The notes under the pieces: generated by a model
What the model was told of the DNA's origin: nothing
Databases searched by the model: none
What the model saw: the letters and a program-made list of their open reading frames with translations, nothing else
Assembly: GCF_001053095.1 (NCBI RefSeq)
Contig: NZ_CGBP01000011.1
Span: 1-64,000 of the forward strand
Reading direction: 5' to 3'
Source of the DNA: Yersinia similis
Lineage (GTDB): Bacteria; Pseudomonadota; Gammaproteobacteria; Enterobacterales; Enterobacteriaceae
Length of the DNA: 64,000 bases
Shown: positions 8,633 through 20,307 of the stretch, piece by piece
How the letters are laid out: the number at the start of each line of letters is the position of its first letter
Position numbering within the stretch: position 1 is the stretch's first letter
Program-made: the position numbers and the translations under genes

Positions 8633-9439
8633 ATGAAGTTCGTTTCTTTTAATATCAATGGCCTACGTGCTCGTCCTCATCAACTAGCCGCAATAATTGA
8701 ACAGCATCAACCGGATGTTATCGGCCTACAAGAAACTAAAGTACATGATGATATGTTTCCTCTTGAAGACGTCAGCCAGCATGGTTACCACGTTTTTTAC
8801 CATGGGCAAAAAGGTCATTACGGTGTTGCACTATTGACGAAAGAACAGCCGTTGGCTGTGCGCCGTGGCTTCCCAGGCGATGAAGAAGATGCACAGCGCC
8901 GTATTATCATGGCTGACTTAGCCACCCCGCAAGGCACCTTAACGGTAATCAATGGCTATTTTCCTCAGGGAGAAAGTCGTGACCATCCAATAAAATTCCC
9001 CGCTAAAGCACGCTTTTATGCTGACCTGCAACGCTATCTTGAGGAGCAACTCTCCCCTGAGGCCCAGGTACTTATCATGGGGGACTTGAATATCAGTCCA
9101 ACAGACTTAGATATTGGTATTGGTGAAGATAGCCGTAAACGCTGGCTACGCACAGGTAAATGCTCGTTCTTACCAGAAGAACGAGAGTGGCTGGAACGTC
9201 TGCAAAACTGGGGATTAGTTGATACTTTCCGCGCGGCTAATCCTGATTGTAATGACCATTTTTCGTGGTTTGATTACCGTTCCCGTGGTTTTGATGAAAA
9301 CAGAGGCCTTCGTATCGATTTATTGCTGGCCAGTCAACCATTGGCGGCACGTTGTATTGCTACAGGTATTGATTACGCAATCCGTGGGATGGAAAAACCA
9401 TCAGACCACGCGCCAGTTTGGTCCGAATTCTCACTCTAA
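8633..9439 (+). CDS. xthA: Exodeoxyribonuclease III
   Basis: The main AP endonuclease of base excision repair, also a 3'-5' exonuclease and 3' phosphatase on double-stranded DNA. The 268-residue product is the family length. It is an exonuclease/endonuclease/phosphatase fold with metal ligand Glu34 in LQETKV, the GDLNISPTD motif near 150 and the catalytic pair Asp258-His259 in SDHAPV. An upstream GTG at 8624 is in frame but the ATG at 8633 gives the family start [12 protein letters not shown]. It is followed by nudG, an enzyme that removes oxidised nucleotides, so the two form an oxidative-damage neighbourhood. Confidence 0.97.
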   Translation: MKFVSFNINGLRARPHQLAAIIEQHQPDVIGLQETKVHDDMFPLEDVSQHGYHVFYHGQKGHYGVALLTKEQPLAVRRGFPGDEEDAQRRIIMADLATPQGTLTVINGYFPQGESRDHPIKFPAKARFYADLQRYLEEQLSPEAQVLIMGDLNISPTDLDIGIGEDSRKRWLRTGKCSFLPEEREWLERLQNWGLVDTFRAANPDCNDHFSWFDYRSRGFDENRGLRIDLLLASQPLAARCIATGIDYAIRGMEKPSDHAPVWSEFSL

Positions 9440-9446
9440 TGTCTGC

Positions 9447-9466
9447 GCCCTGTTTAAATACAGGGC
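9447..9466 (+). terminator. Hairpin after xthA
   Basis: GCCCTGT / ACAGGGC form a 7-bp stem with a 6-base loop just after the xthA stop codon. The T-run is poor (CATCTCTC), so it may be only a weak terminator. Confidence 0.45.
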
Positions 9467-9515
9467 CATCTCTCATGCGTATTAAGCACATTATCCGTAA
9501 TCAGGTAAACACGAA

Positions 9516-9926
9516 ATGATTGATGTCGTCGCCGCCATTATAGAGCGGGATGGGAAGATATTACTGGCCCAGCGGGATGGGCAAAGCGATCAAGCAGGGT
9601 TGTGGGAATTTCCTGGGGGCAAAGTGGAGGCGGGAGAAACCCAGCCTAAGGCGCTGATCCGTGAGCTTGCTGAGGAGTTAGGTATCGAGGCCACTGTCGC
9701 TGAGTATATCGCAACCAACCAATGGGTAGCAGCCAAGAATAGTATCCGCTTACATGCTTGGCATGTTAACCATTTTAGCGGGGAGCCGGTAAGACATTGC
9801 CATGCTGCGTTTATCTGGCTGACGCCGCAGGAGGCTTACCGCTATTCTCTGGCTCCCGCAGATATTCCACTGCTAGACGCGTTTATTGCACAAAGACAAT
9901 CAACCTATGGAGATCTATCTGGTTAG
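9516..9926 (+). CDS. nudG: CTP pyrophosphohydrolase (Nudix)
   Basis: A 136-residue Nudix hydrolase. The Nudix box runs from Gly35 to about 57 (GGKVEAGE, then RELAEELG), fitting GX5EX7REUXEEXGU. The E. coli enzyme prefers pyrimidine nucleotides such as CTP and 5-hydroxy-CTP and helps clean oxidised nucleotides. Length and sequence, including the C-terminal APADIPLLDAF segment, match NudG rather than MutT. It lies 76 bases after xthA on the same strand. Its last 12 bases overlap the end of the convergent gene ynjH. Confidence 0.93.
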   Translation: MIDVVAAIIERDGKILLAQRDGQSDQAGLWEFPGGKVEAGETQPKALIRELAEELGIEATVAEYIATNQWVAAKNSIRLHAWHVNHFSGEPVRHCHAAFIWLTPQEAYRYSLAPADIPLLDAFIAQRQSTYGDLSG

Positions 9927-10205
9927 TCTTTTCCAAATCAGTGGATTGGTGCCAATAACACTAGCATCACGCACACATTGCAAAACTTCACCTTCGACCC
10001 GCAATACCGCGCCTTCTGAATAGCTCTGATTTTGATAAACACAACAACGCGTACACGAGTTATTGTTCGTGTTACGGTTTGATGAGTTATTCCATACCTC
10101 CGGTGGCAAGGGAACAATCACATCAACATTGCTACGATTCGCTAATGCCGCACCAGAAATAAGTGTGGCAAAGCCAATGCAACTCAATAGCAACCGTGTT
10201 TTCAT
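9915..10205 (-). CDS. ynjH: YnjH family small periplasmic protein
   Basis: A 96-residue protein with a signal peptide (hydrophobic [18 protein letters not shown], cleavage expected near 22) followed by the conserved [12 protein letters not shown] and a cysteine cluster [10 protein letters not shown], then a C-terminal Cys in VLQCVRD. It belongs to a family (DUF1496) of unknown function, probably disulfide-bonded in the periplasm. It begins four bases inside the topB stop region, so it is translated from the topB message. The same nudG-ynjH-topB-selD order is known in E. coli. Confidence 0.88.
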   Translation of the reverse strand: MKTRLLLSCIGFATLISGAALANRSNVDVIVPLPPEVWNNSSNRNTNNNSCTRCCVYQNQSYSEGAVLRVEGEVLQCVRDASVIGTNPLIWKRLTR

Positions 10206-12127
10206 GATTTACTCTCCTTGGCCTTAGAAGATATTTTCTTACGTTTCTTGGGTGCCCCTGAAGGGGCTGCGGGTAACCCACGGAAAACCTGTGGAGAGCG
10301 ATTTTGTTTCGCCTGACTAATTAAATCCTGCAATGTTATCACCAGTGGTTGCATAAAATCTTGATAGCGGCAGTTTTTTTCACTGATTTGTGTCAACGTT
10401 GATTCCCAATGTGCTGTCATATCTGGCCGTGCCGCAATATCCGGTAATGCATGAATCAAAGCGCGCCCCGCAGGGCTGGCATGTATATAACGCCCTTTCT
10501 TAAAGAGAAAAGTGCGCTTGAAGAGCAGCTCGATAATGCCTGCTCGAGTGGCTTCCGTACCCAAGCCATCGGTGGCACGCAAAACTTTTTTCAGTTCTTT
10601 ATCCTGAACAAAACGAGCAATCCCTGTCATCGCAGATAACAAACTGGCGTCGGTGAAAGGCCGGGGTGGCTGAGTTTGTCGTTCAACAACCTCACCGCGT
10701 TCACATAATAATTCAGCCCCTTTTGCAACCACAGGCAATGGCGCACCTTCGTTCTCTTCATCACGCTCTTTACTACCCAGTAAGGTCCGCCATCCCGCCT
10801 CGGCCAAAAAACGCGCCTTGGCAACAAATTTCCCGCCGGCGATATCCAATTCAATCACACATTTACGGAACTGTGCATCTGGACAGAACTGCATCAGATA
10901 TTGCTGTGCTACCAACCGGTATACTTTGCCTTCATCCGTCGTCAAATTTACTTTACTGGCGCGTGCTGTTGGGATGATAGCGTGGTGCGCATCGACTTTT
11001 TTATCATCCCAGCAGCGGTTGCGCCGATCACTATCCATGACCTCAAGCGGCAAAAGGTCTGACTGATGAATACTAATGGCATTAAGCACCAAATGACGAC
11101 CGGCAAAATGCTCTTCAGGTAGATATCGGCAATCCGAACGGGGATACGTAATCAATTTGTGCGTTTCATACAATCGTTGGCAAATATCCAATACTTGCTG
11201 AGCGCTGAGGCCGAAACGCTTTGCGCCTTCGATTTGTAATGTAGACAAGGAGAATGGCAACGGTGCCGTTTCCGATTCCCGTTTATCATTATAGGATGTC
11301 ACCAGCGCGGGCTGACCGGTTATACGATTGACAACATGTTCTGCAAGTGGCCGATGCAACAAGCGCCCTTCTTCGTCCTGATAAGATTCGCAGGAGTCAC
11401 TCGGCTGCCATAGAGCAATAAAACGTTCATCTGCAGGCGTCACTATATGAGCTTTAACTTCAAAAAAATTTTTGGGAATGAAGCTTTCAATTTCTTCGTC
11501 ACGGCGAACAACCAGCCCTAATACGGGTGTTTGTACCCGTCCGACTGATAAAACACCGTCATAGCCCGCATTACGCCCAAGAATGGTATAGGCGCGAGTC
11601 ATATTGATGCCATAGAGCCAATCGGCTCTGGCTCGAGCCAACGCAGAAACACACAGCGGGATAAACTCACGGTTATAACGCAAACGCCCCACTGCACGCT
11701 CAACCGCCTGTGGGTTTAAATCGTTAATCAAACAACGACGAACATTTTGCCGTTTCTCTGCGGCCAATCCCAAATAATCCAGAACCTCATCAACTAACAG
11801 TTGCCCTTCTCTATCTGGGTCACCAGCATGGACCACTTCATCGGCTTGCTGTAGTAGTTGCTTAATCACATTGAGTTGTTTGCTGACTGAAGGACGAGGT
11901 TGTAGCTGCCATTTTTCAGGAATGATAGGTAAATCCGCTAATGACCAACGTGCATAACGGCTATCGTAAGCATCCGGCTGGGCTTGTTCGAGTAAATGAC
12001 CTACACACCAGGTCACCATTTGATCATTACCACAGGCGATGAACCCATCACCTCGACGATGCGGTTTTGGCAAAATATCTGCAATCGCCCGCGCTAAACT
12101 GGGTTTTTCGGCAATAAACAGTCGCAT
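10202..12127 (-). CDS. topB: DNA topoisomerase III
   Basis: A type IA topoisomerase that cuts one strand and decatenates replication intermediates together with RecQ-type helicases. The 641-residue product starts [15 protein letters not shown] with the TOPRIM domain in the first ~140 residues (acidic motif [10 protein letters not shown]) and carries the active-site Tyr in LITYPRSDC near residue 328. The C-terminal tail is short and basic ([15 protein letters not shown]), without zinc-finger cysteines, as expected of topoisomerase III. Two ATG codons are adjacent; the second gives the family start. It lies 31 bases downstream of selD and overlaps ynjH by four bases, forming a minus-strand operon. 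Confidence 0.97.
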   Translation of the reverse strand: MRLFIAEKPSLARAIADILPKPHRRGDGFIACGNDQMVTWCVGHLLEQAQPDAYDSRYARWSLADLPIIPEKWQLQPRPSVSKQLNVIKQLLQQADEVVHAGDPDREGQLLVDEVLDYLGLAAEKRQNVRRCLINDLNPQAVERAVGRLRYNREFIPLCVSALARARADWLYGINMTRAYTILGRNAGYDGVLSVGRVQTPVLGLVVRRDEEIESFIPKNFFEVKAHIVTPADERFIALWQPSDSCESYQDEEGRLLHRPLAEHVVNRITGQPALVTSYNDKRESETAPLPFSLSTLQIEGAKRFGLSAQQVLDICQRLYETHKLITYPRSDCRYLPEEHFAGRHLVLNAISIHQSDLLPLEVMDSDRRNRCWDDKKVDAHHAIIPTARASKVNLTTDEGKVYRLVAQQYLMQFCPDAQFRKCVIELDIAGGKFVAKARFLAEAGWRTLLGSKERDEENEGAPLPVVAKGAELLCERGEVVERQTQPPRPFTDASLLSAMTGIARFVQDKELKKVLRATDGLGTEATRAGIIELLFKRTFLFKKGRYIHASPAGRALIHALPDIAARPDMTAHWESTLTQISEKNCRYQDFMQPLVITLQDLISQAKQNRSPQVFRGLPAAPSGAPKKRKKISSKAKESKS

Positions 12128-12158
12128 CATTCACCGCATAAATACGTCAAAGAAAACA

Positions 12159-13205
12159 TCACGCTACAATCTCAATCAGCGCCCGGCGACTATCCGTAGA
12201 GGTTAACTCACCAATTGGGCTGAGAATCATTCCATGCTGAGCGGCAATGGCCTGGACATCGGTTTCAGCATCAGGTAATACCGCCAACAGTAACCCGCCT
12301 GAGGTTTGAGGATCACAAAGTAGTTGTCTTTGTAAATCAGACATGTCACCGATCAGGTGGCCATAGCTGTCGAAATTACGCCCAGTCCCCCCCGGAACAC
12401 AGCCTTCAGCAATATAGTCTTCAACGGCAGGTAAACGTGGGATCGCAGAGTAATGCAGAATGGCCTGGACACCAGAACCCTGGCAAATTTCACTCAAATG
12501 GCCCAACAAACCAAACCCCGTGACATCGGTCATGGCGGTAACACCGGGAATATGCGCAAAATCAGCACCAGACTTATTCAACTGACACATGGTTTCTGTT
12601 GCCAATCCCTGGTGTTCTGACCGTAATTTACTTTTCTTTTCGGCTGTAGTTAAGATGCCAATGCCCAGTGGCTTGGTCAAAAACAGTTTACACCCTGGCT
12701 TTGCTGCACTGTTTTTCTTAACCTGTTCAGTGCTGACAATTCCGGTGACAGCCAAACCAAAAATCGGTTCAGGGGCATCAATAGAGTGGCCTCCAGCCAA
12801 AGAAATCCCCGCTTGCTGGCAAACATATCGCCCACCCTCGATCACTTGCTGTGCGATTTCGGGTGCCAGTTTGTCAATGGGCCACCCTAAAATAGCAATA
12901 GCCATTATGGGTTTCCCCCCCATAGCATAAACATCGCTGATCGCGTTTGTAGCGGCAATTCGTCCAAAATCAAAAGGATCATCAACGATCGGCATAAAGA
13001 AATCAGTGGTGCTGATAATACCAACACCGTTACCAATATCATAAACTGCTGCATCATCACGCGTTTCATTGCCCACCAGCAGCCGGGGATCAAAAAACTT
13101 TTGTTGCTCAGTATGCAAAATTTTATCCAAAACTTTTGGTGAAATTTTGCAACCACAGCCCGCCCCGTGGCTGTATTGAGTAAGACGTATCGCTGGCGAT
13201 GCCAT
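12159..13205 (-). CDS. selD: Selenophosphate synthetase
   Basis: Makes selenophosphate from selenide and ATP, the selenium donor for selenocysteine and selenouridine in tRNA. The 348-residue product has the N-terminal glycine-rich active site GAGCGCK with Cys17 and Lys20, so this is the cysteine form and not a selenoprotein. Further AIR synthase-related motifs follow, including DDAAVYD and [10 protein letters not shown] and the C-terminal DPQTSGGLL. It is the first gene of the selD-topB-ynjH cluster. Nothing is missing compared with the E. coli protein. Confidence 0.97.
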   Translation of the reverse strand: MASPAIRLTQYSHGAGCGCKISPKVLDKILHTEQQKFFDPRLLVGNETRDDAAVYDIGNGVGIISTTDFFMPIVDDPFDFGRIAATNAISDVYAMGGKPIMAIAILGWPIDKLAPEIAQQVIEGGRYVCQQAGISLAGGHSIDAPEPIFGLAVTGIVSTEQVKKNSAAKPGCKLFLTKPLGIGILTTAEKKSKLRSEHQGLATETMCQLNKSGADFAHIPGVTAMTDVTGFGLLGHLSEICQGSGVQAILHYSAIPRLPAVEDYIAEGCVPGGTGRNFDSYGHLIGDMSDLQRQLLCDPQTSGGLLLAVLPDAETDVQAIAAQHGMILSPIGELTSTDSRRALIEIVA

Positions 13206-13370
13206 AGAACTCTCCCGTTAGGTCATTCGGTGATAAGCAGTTTATTCAGTAAGTCGTCGATTGATTCAATAAAACAATCCCCAGATTGCCTATGGTAGCG
13301 CTTAAGACGTGGCTTGGTAAGTGCAGAGCCCCTGTCGGGCAGATAGGTTGGTCACAAAGCAGGCTAAAAC

Positions 13371-13402
13371 GCAGCTTATTCCCCGTAAAGAACATAAGCT
13401 GC
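13371..13402 (-). terminator. Terminator-like hairpin after ydjA
   Basis: GCAGCTTAT / ATAAGCTGC make a perfect 9-bp stem with a loop of about 14 bases; on the minus strand it is followed by GTTTTAG. It lies 32 bases past the ydjA stop codon. Confidence 0.5.
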
Positions 13403-13433
13403 ATGACATGAGTGGAGACAAAACGCGTAAGAC

Positions 13434-13985
13434 TTAGAAATAGCGGACAAAAGCGCTGTGATCTGGGGGCATGATCTTGGTTGCAGATTTTAATTGCGGT
13501 GTCCCGATATACAGAAAGCCCACTATCTCGTCTTGTTCACGACACGCAAACCCCTGACGAACAACTGGATGGTGGGTCCAAGAACCTGTGCGCCAGATAC
13601 CATTAAACCCCTGCGCCAAAGCAGCCATCTGCATTGCTTGTACCGCACAGCCAGCAGAAATAACCTGTTCCCAATTAGGCACTTTGGCATTCTCTGTCAC
13701 ATGGGCAATCACCGTAATAATCAGCGGAGCACGAAAAGGCGCCTGCTTTGCTTTCTCTAATACCGCCTCATCAGCACCATCTTGCTGAACAGCTTTTTGT
13801 AACAATTGACTAAAACGCGCTAACCCTTCGTTTTCAATCAAGACAAAGCGCCATGGCTGCAATGCACCATGGTCCGGTGCCCGCATACCTGCGTGAATAA
13901 TATGGTCCAATGCCTCACCGGCTGGGGCCGGAGCGGTTAAACGGGACGCCGAGCGGCGGTTAAGTAAGAGTTCCAACGCATCCAT
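13434..13985 (-). CDS. ydjA: Nitroreductase family protein YdjA
   Basis: A 183-residue FMN-dependent nitroreductase-fold enzyme, a short member of the family like E. coli YdjA. Typical features are the N-terminal [16 protein letters not shown] segment, the [12 protein letters not shown] stretch that binds FMN phosphate, and the C-terminal GFLYIGTP. The physiological substrate is not known; low nitroreductase activity is reported for the E. coli protein. It stands between selD and the divergent sppA, as in E. coli. Confidence 0.93.
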   Translation of the reverse strand: MDALELLLNRRSASRLTAPAPAGEALDHIIHAGMRAPDHGALQPWRFVLIENEGLARFSQLLQKAVQQDGADEAVLEKAKQAPFRAPLIITVIAHVTENAKVPNWEQVISAGCAVQAMQMAALAQGFNGIWRTGSWTHHPVVRQGFACREQDEIVGFLYIGTPQLKSATKIMPPDHSAFVRYF

Positions 13986-14147
13986 TATTATCTCCTGATA
14001 ACGATTTTCATTTTCAGCACGGTAGCATAAGTTGCCGTTTTGTTGCCAGCGTTGACCTATCAGCTAGGCTTATCGATGATTTAAAGCTGACTTTTTTTCA
14101 TCAGGTCATTAGGATAACCCTACTTTCCCGGTTTTGTTGGAGATCAT

Positions 14148-15998
14148 ATGCGCACTTTGTGGCAAATTATTGCTGGTTTTTTCAAGTGGACCTGGCGTCT
14201 ACTGAATTTCACCAGAGAGCTTATCCTTAATCTTTTTTTGGCACTGCTTATTTTGATCGGTGTCGGTATTTATTTTCAATTTCAAAGTAAGCCTGTGGAG
14301 CCAGTTAAAGGCGCATTGCTGGTAAATCTAAGCGGTGTGATCGTAGACCAGCCTGCTATCAATAATAAGCTACGCCAATGGGGACGTGAGCTATTAGGGG
14401 CATCCAGTAACCGTCTACAGGAAAACTCCCTGTTTGATATTGTAGAAACCATTCGATTGGCAAAAGACGATGACAATATTAATGGACTGGTTCTGTCTCT
14501 GAGTGACTTAACGGGGGCAGATCAACCCTCGCTGCAATATATCGGTAAGGCTTTACGGGAATTTCGCGACACTGGAAAGAAAATTTATGCCGTCGGCGAC
14601 AGCTACAATCAAACCCAATACTATTTAGCCAGTTTTGCTAATAAGATTTATCTCTCACCACAAGGGGCTGTTGACCTACACGGTTTTGCCAGCAATAACC
14701 TTTATTACAAGTCACTGCTGGAAAATCTTAAAGTCACGACCAATATCTTCCGCGTAGGGACTTATAAATCAGCAGTTGAACCGATGATCCGTAATGATAT
14801 GTCCGCCGCTGCCCGTGAAGCCGATAGCCGCTGGGTGGGTGGCTTATGGCAAAACTACCTCACCACGGTCTCCGCTAACCGCCAGCTCACCCCAGAACAA
14901 CTGTTCCCCGGTGCCGCAGGTGTGATCAGTGGCTTACAGGTAGCGGGTGGCTCGCAAGCTAAATACGCACTGGATACCAAACTGGTAGACCAATTAGCAG
15001 CCCGACCAGAAGTAGAAAGTGCGCTGGTTGAGGCCTTTGGCTGGAATAAAAAGACTAATGACTTCAACTACATCAGTATTTATGACTATCAGCCAACGCC
15101 AGCACCACAACAAGGGGAACAGATAGCGGTTCTCTTCGCTAACGGGGCGATTATTGACGGCCCGCAAACCCCAGGGAACGTGGGTGGAGATACGCTGGCA
15201 GCACAAATTCGCCAGGCCCGTTTAGATCCGAAGATTAAAGCGGTTATCTTGCGCGTAAACAGCCCTGGCGGCAGTGTGAGCGCCTCTGAACGGATCCGTG
15301 TCGAGCTGGCTGCATTACGTGCTGCCCATAAGCCATTGGTGGTATCAATGGGGGGAATGGCGGCTTCTGGTGGATATTGGATCTCAACACCTGCAAACTA
15401 TATCGTTGCCAGCCCAAGCACTCTGACCGGTTCCATCGGTATTTTCGGTGTGATTAACACCTTCCAAAATTCACTGGAAAGTATTGGTGTCCATACCGAT
15501 GGTGTCGCGACATCGCCATTGGCTGATGTTTCACTGACTAAAGCATTGCCGCCTGAGTTCTCTCAGATGATGCAAATCAATATCGAAAATGGGTATAAAA
15601 CCTTTATTGATTTGGTTGCAACTTCTCGCCACAAAACCCCTGAGCAAGTGGATCAAATTGCACAAGGCCATGTGTGGATTGGTCTGGATGCTAAAAGTAA
15701 CGGTTTAGTCGATCAACTCGGCGATTTTGATGATGCAGTGAAAAAAGTGGCAGAACTGGCCAAACTGAAGACTTGGCAATTGAATTGGTTTGTTGATGAG
15801 CCAAGCTTAAGCGACCTTATTTTGGGTCAAATGAGTGCGTCGGTGCATGCTATGTTGCCAGCTGCTATTCAGACATGGTTACCCGCGCCTTTATCCGCCA
15901 TGGCGCTTGCAGTTAAAGATCAACCTGGTTTATTCAATACCCTGAATGATCCGCAAAATCGCTATGCTCTGTGCCTAACGTGTGGTGATGTCCGATAA
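14148..15998 (+). CDS. sppA: Signal peptide peptidase A (protease IV)
   Basis: Degrades cleaved signal peptides in the inner membrane, with its active site on the periplasmic side. The 616-residue product has one N-terminal membrane segment (about 26-45), then two tandem S49 peptidase domains. The Ser-Lys dyad is visible: Lys207 in [10 protein letters not shown] of the first domain and Ser407 in [10 protein letters not shown] of the second, aligned with Lys209/Ser409 of E. coli. The [11 protein letters not shown] stretch is also present. It has its own upstream region and a terminator just after it, so it is likely monocistronic, divergent from ydjA. Confidence 0.97.
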   Translation: MRTLWQIIAGFFKWTWRLLNFTRELILNLFLALLILIGVGIYFQFQSKPVEPVKGALLVNLSGVIVDQPAINNKLRQWGRELLGASSNRLQENSLFDIVETIRLAKDDDNINGLVLSLSDLTGADQPSLQYIGKALREFRDTGKKIYAVGDSYNQTQYYLASFANKIYLSPQGAVDLHGFASNNLYYKSLLENLKVTTNIFRVGTYKSAVEPMIRNDMSAAAREADSRWVGGLWQNYLTTVSANRQLTPEQLFPGAAGVISGLQVAGGSQAKYALDTKLVDQLAARPEVESALVEAFGWNKKTNDFNYISIYDYQPTPAPQQGEQIAVLFANGAIIDGPQTPGNVGGDTLAAQIRQARLDPKIKAVILRVNSPGGSVSASERIRVELAALRAAHKPLVVSMGGMAASGGYWISTPANYIVASPSTLTGSIGIFGVINTFQNSLESIGVHTDGVATSPLADVSLTKALPPEFSQMMQINIENGYKTFIDLVATSRHKTPEQVDQIAQGHVWIGLDAKSNGLVDQLGDFDDAVKKVAELAKLKTWQLNWFVDEPSLSDLILGQMSASVHAMLPAAIQTWLPAPLSAMALAVKDQPGLFNTLNDPQNRYALCLTCGDVR

Positions 15999-16026
15999 TA
16001 ATCGTCCTAAAATACAGATAAATATT

Positions 16027-16053
16027 CAGCCCGACACCCATCGGGCTGTTTTT
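16027..16053 (+). terminator. Rho-independent terminator of sppA
   Basis: CAGCCCGA / TCGGGCTG with a 6-base loop, followed by TTTTT, 29 bases after the sppA stop codon. Confidence 0.9.
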
Positions 16054-16114
16054 CCTCGCTGAGCTCCTTATAATTCAATCATCCAATTCCAGTATTACTT
16101 TTCAGGCCTCCCCC

Positions 16115-17131
16115 ATGCAAAAGAAGTCTATTTACGTCGCTTACACTGGTGGCACCATTGGTATGCAACGTTCAGATAATGGGTACATTCCAGTGTCCGG
16201 TCATTTGCAACGCCAATTGGCTTTAATGCCGGAGTTCCATCGTCCGGAGATGCCTGATTTTACTATCCATGAATATGCACCATTAATAGATTCTTCGGAT
16301 ATGACCCCGGAGGATTGGCAACATATTGCTAATGATATTCAGCAAAATTATGACTTATATGATGGCTTCGTTATTTTACATGGTACCGATACCATGGCAT
16401 TTACTGCTTCCGCCCTCTCCTTCATGTTGGAAAATCTGGCAAAGCCTGTGATTATTACTGGCTCACAAATTCCATTGGCCGAGCTACGCTCTGATGGGCA
16501 AACCAATTTATTGAATGCTCTCTATTTGGCAGCCAACCACCCGGTGAATGAAGTCAGCTTATTCTTCAATAACCAACTATTCCGTGGCAACCGCACCACC
16601 AAGGCCCATGCCGACGGCTTTGATGCTTTCGCCTCGCCTAATCTTTCAGTATTACTGGAAGCAGGGATCCATATTCGCCGCCAATCATCAGTAGTGTCAC
16701 CCGCCAGTAATGGTCCACTGATTGTCCATCGCATCACTCCACAGCCGATTGGGGTGGTCACTATCTACCCTGGGATATCCGGCGCGGTAGTGCGGAACTT
16801 TCTACTACAACCCGTAAAAGCCTTAATTTTACGCTCCTATGGTGTGGGCAACGCACCGCAGAAAGCAGAGTTGCTGGATGAGCTAAAAAACGCCAGTGAC
16901 CGTGGCATTGTCGTCGTGAATTTGACGCAATGCATTTCCGGCAGTGTCAATATGGGGGGCTATGCAACGGGTAATGCCTTAGCTCAAGCTGGAGTGATCA
17001 GTGGGTTTGACATGACAGTCGAAGCGGCGTTGACAAAACTGCATTATTTGTTGAGCCAATCCTTATCTCCTCACGAGATTCGCCAACTGATGCAGCAAAA
17101 TTTACGTGGTGAATTAACCGATACTCAATAA
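16115..17131 (+). CDS. ansA: Cytoplasmic L-asparaginase I
   Basis: Hydrolyses L-asparagine to aspartate and ammonia in the cytoplasm. The 338-residue product equals the E. coli length. The two active-site threonine regions are YTGGTIGM (Thr14) and HGTDTMAFT; the conserved Lys of TTKAHADGFDAF follows. There is no signal peptide, which separates it from the periplasmic AnsB. It lies 14 bases upstream of pncA on the same strand, so the two are surely co-transcribed, an arrangement also found in E. coli. Confidence 0.96.
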   Translation: MQKKSIYVAYTGGTIGMQRSDNGYIPVSGHLQRQLALMPEFHRPEMPDFTIHEYAPLIDSSDMTPEDWQHIANDIQQNYDLYDGFVILHGTDTMAFTASALSFMLENLAKPVIITGSQIPLAELRSDGQTNLLNALYLAANHPVNEVSLFFNNQLFRGNRTTKAHADGFDAFASPNLSVLLEAGIHIRRQSSVVSPASNGPLIVHRITPQPIGVVTIYPGISGAVVRNFLLQPVKALILRSYGVGNAPQKAELLDELKNASDRGIVVVNLTQCISGSVNMGGYATGNALAQAGVISGFDMTVEAALTKLHYLLSQSLSPHEIRQLMQQNLRGELTDTQ

Positions 17132-17145
17132 TTTTTGGGGTTTTA

Positions 17146-17793
17146 ATGAAAACAGCCTTGCTCTTAATCGATTTACAAAACGACTTTTGTCCTGGTGGAG
17201 CGTTGGCTGTTAGCGAAGGCAATGAGGTCATCAGCGTAGCTAACCGAATGATTGAAGCCTGTGTCGCCAAAAATATACCAGTGATTGCCAGCCAAGATTG
17301 GCACCCAATTGAGCACCGTAGCTTTGCGGTGAACTCCAATGCAGAGCCGGGCACGGTTGGGGAACTAGAGGGATTAGTACAAGTATGGTGGCCGGTACAT
17401 TGTGTTCAGGAACAACCAGGGGCAGCATTGCACCCACAGTTGAAACAAAGTGCTATTACAGCCATTTTTCGCAAAGGGCAAGATCCTGATATCGACAGTT
17501 ACAGCACCTTTTTCGACAATGACCGACGAGCTAAAACATCATTGGATAGCTGGCTACAGCACCATGGCATTAACCATCTGTATGTTATGGGGCTGGCCAC
17601 AGATTACTGTGTGAAGTATAGCGTACTAGATGCACTCGCTTTGGGTTATCAAACAACTGTTATCAGTGATGGGTGCCGCGGGGTAAACTTGCAACCAGAA
17701 GATAGCCAGCAGGCTTTCGATGCTATGAGTGATGCAGGTGCCAACTTACTGGCTCTTGAACAATGCCTGGCTGAAGTTGCTTCAGCAGACTGA
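17146..17793 (+). CDS. pncA: Nicotinamidase
   Basis: Converts nicotinamide to nicotinate for NAD salvage; the homologous enzyme also activates pyrazinamide. The 215-residue product is an isochorismatase-fold hydrolase with catalytic Asp9 in LIDLQNDF, metal-binding DWHP motif, and the nucleophile Cys in GLATDYCVKYSVLDA. Its start lies 14 bases after the ansA stop codon. A perfect 13-bp hairpin follows and would end both this message and the convergent yeaC message. Confidence 0.96.
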   Translation: MKTALLLIDLQNDFCPGGALAVSEGNEVISVANRMIEACVAKNIPVIASQDWHPIEHRSFAVNSNAEPGTVGELEGLVQVWWPVHCVQEQPGAALHPQLKQSAITAIFRKGQDPDIDSYSTFFDNDRRAKTSLDSWLQHHGINHLYVMGLATDYCVKYSVLDALALGYQTTVISDGCRGVNLQPEDSQQAFDAMSDAGANLLALEQCLAEVASAD

Positions 17794-17806
17794 CCCCTTT
17801 CTGAGC

Positions 17807-17838
17807 AAATATTGGAGCCTGCCCCGGCTCCAATATTT
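17807..17838. terminator. Bidirectional terminator between pncA and yeaC
   Basis: AAATATTGGAGCC / GGCTCCAATATTT make a perfect 13-bp stem with a 6-base loop; the A/T ends give T-runs on both strands. It sits between convergent genes. Confidence 0.88.
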
Positions 17839-17878
17839 TATGTAAAGATACGCAACTCAATTTTGCGTACGTTAGCGA

Positions 17879-18151
17879 TTATTCTGGTTTCAACTTAACC
17901 AACGTTGACTGACTGAACTGCTGTTTCAGCTCTTGTTTGGTTTTCATTACTATCTGCCCATCTGTGCCAATACTCATATGTTGAGCATCACGGTTATTAC
18001 GGGCCTGCCACAGCATAACCATTTGCAGGCTATTTTCCTTCTGCTCAGGTGTCAGCGCCACACCGTCTGGCCACTTCCCCAGTTCAACTGCTTGCACTAA
18101 ACGCTGGTATATTTCGGGGGTCATTACTGAAATCAGGTCTTCAAGCTCCAT
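17879..18151 (-). CDS. yeaC: YeaC family protein (DUF1315)
   Basis: A 90-residue cytoplasmic protein of unknown function; the conserved core is MTPEIYQRLVQAVELGKWPDG followed by LTPEQKENSLQMVMLWQAR. A longer in-frame extension to 18256 overlaps msrB, but the ATG at 18151 has GAGG eight bases upstream and gives the length of E. coli YeaC, so it is preferred. It lies 70 bases downstream of msrB on the same strand and is probably co-transcribed with it, as in E. coli. Confidence 0.88.
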   Translation of the reverse strand: MELEDLISVMTPEIYQRLVQAVELGKWPDGVALTPEQKENSLQMVMLWQARNNRDAQHMSIGTDGQIVMKTKQELKQQFSQSTLVKLKPE

Positions 18152-18221
18152 CAGAGCATCCTCGGATAAACGAATAATAAGCTGAATCGATTCTTTACAT
18201 GTGGAATTGAGATGTTTCTCT

Positions 18222-18635
18222 TCAGCCTGCAGTTTGCTCACCATTTTGGTCATCAACGAAATTCAGTGATGCCGAATTTATGCAATAACGTTCCCCCGTA
18301 GGCTGTAGTCCGTCAGGGAATACATGCCCCAGATGGGCATCACAGTTACCACAACGAATCTCGACACGATGCATATTATGAGAGTAATCATCAATATAGC
18401 GTATTGAATCAGCGTCAATAGGTTGATAGAAACTTGGCCAACCACAGCCAGAATCAAACTTTGACTCAGAGATAAAGAGCGGCTGGTGACAACACAGACA
18501 TTGGTACACGCCATCACGCTTATTGTGCAACAGTTTGCCCGTAAAAGGGGCTTCCGTTCCACGCTCCTGGGTGACATACCGCTGAATATCGGACAGTTTC
18601 TCAATATTTTCTGTAGGGTTCAGTTCTTTGGCCAT
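18222..18635 (-). CDS. msrB: Peptide methionine-R-sulfoxide reductase
   Basis: Repairs the R epimer of methionine sulfoxide in proteins, using thioredoxin. The 137-residue product is the family length. Zinc ligands are two CXXC pairs (Cys46/Cys49 in CLCC and Cys95/Cys98 in CGNC) and the catalytic cysteine is Cys118 in RYCINSASL. An in-frame extension to 18692 is less likely, since the start at 18635 ([14 protein letters not shown]) fits the family. It is divergent from gapA with a 347-base region between them. Confidence 0.95.
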   Translation of the reverse strand: MAKELNPTENIEKLSDIQRYVTQERGTEAPFTGKLLHNKRDGVYQCLCCHQPLFISESKFDSGCGWPSFYQPIDADSIRYIDDYSHNMHRVEIRCGNCDAHLGHVFPDGLQPTGERYCINSASLNFVDDQNGEQTAG

Positions 18636-18911
18636 TTTTGCGGTTCTCTGGCAGGGAATAAAGTCAACGAAAACAACGTCTAATAATAACAAAAAATTAA
18701 CAACAAAGCAGTTAAAATTGTCCTAAACTGTATGCCATCGAGGTGGTAACGGCATAAATGTGATAAAAATCGCAAATATTATCAATTATCACTTTAAACT
18801 GAATATTGCGCCCCAACATAGCAATGACACTTATCGTATCTGGAAACGTGTAATTAATGTTCGAACTACCGCCCTTGGTTTGATTTGTAGCAATAATTGA
18901 CACGATTCCGC

Positions 18912-18939
18912 TTGACGCTCGGCAAGGTTTTTGTAATTT
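18912..18939 (+). promoter_or_regulatory. gapA P1-type promoter
   Basis: TTGACG and TAATTT are separated by 16 bases, in a context (AAGGTTTTTGTAATTTTACA) nearly the same as the main sigma-70 promoter of E. coli gapA. It lies 44 bases upstream of the start codon. Confidence 0.7.
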
Positions 18940-18970
18940 TACAACCAACCTTTTATTCACTAACAAATAG

Positions 18971-19978
<1,008 letters not shown>

Positions 19979-20001
19979 TCGATTGATGTAGATTTCGACC
20001 T

Positions 20002-20026
20002 AAAGCCACCCCCTCGGGTGGCTTTT
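20002..20026 (+). terminator. Rho-independent terminator of gapA
   Basis: AAAGCCACCC / GGGTGGCTTT with a 4-base loop, followed by TTATTATTT, 24 bases after the stop codon. Confidence 0.9.
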
Positions 20027-20307
20027 ATTATTTATCGACACGGATAATATTTACTGCCCTATTCCCAACCCAATGGTCTCTCCTTCCCCCTATTTTCTAC
20101 TCCAGCAAGTCATTCAGATGAGTAACTGAGCCGGGTGAGTGTGTGCGCTAATCCTACTGCGACATCAAGTATGAAGGATAATCTTGCGCCATATCAATGA
20201 TTCGCCACACCTGCATCGCACGCTTGCTGCAAGATTCAATGCCTGTGATATTATCGAAAGACTGAAGATAAACTGAACCCAGCTCCTTTTCCCATAAGGC
20301 CAAACGA
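20027..20307. other. Gap between gapA and yeaD
   Basis: No open frame or strong structure seen; probably contains the yeaD promoter. In E. coli yeaD directly follows gapA. Confidence 0.45.
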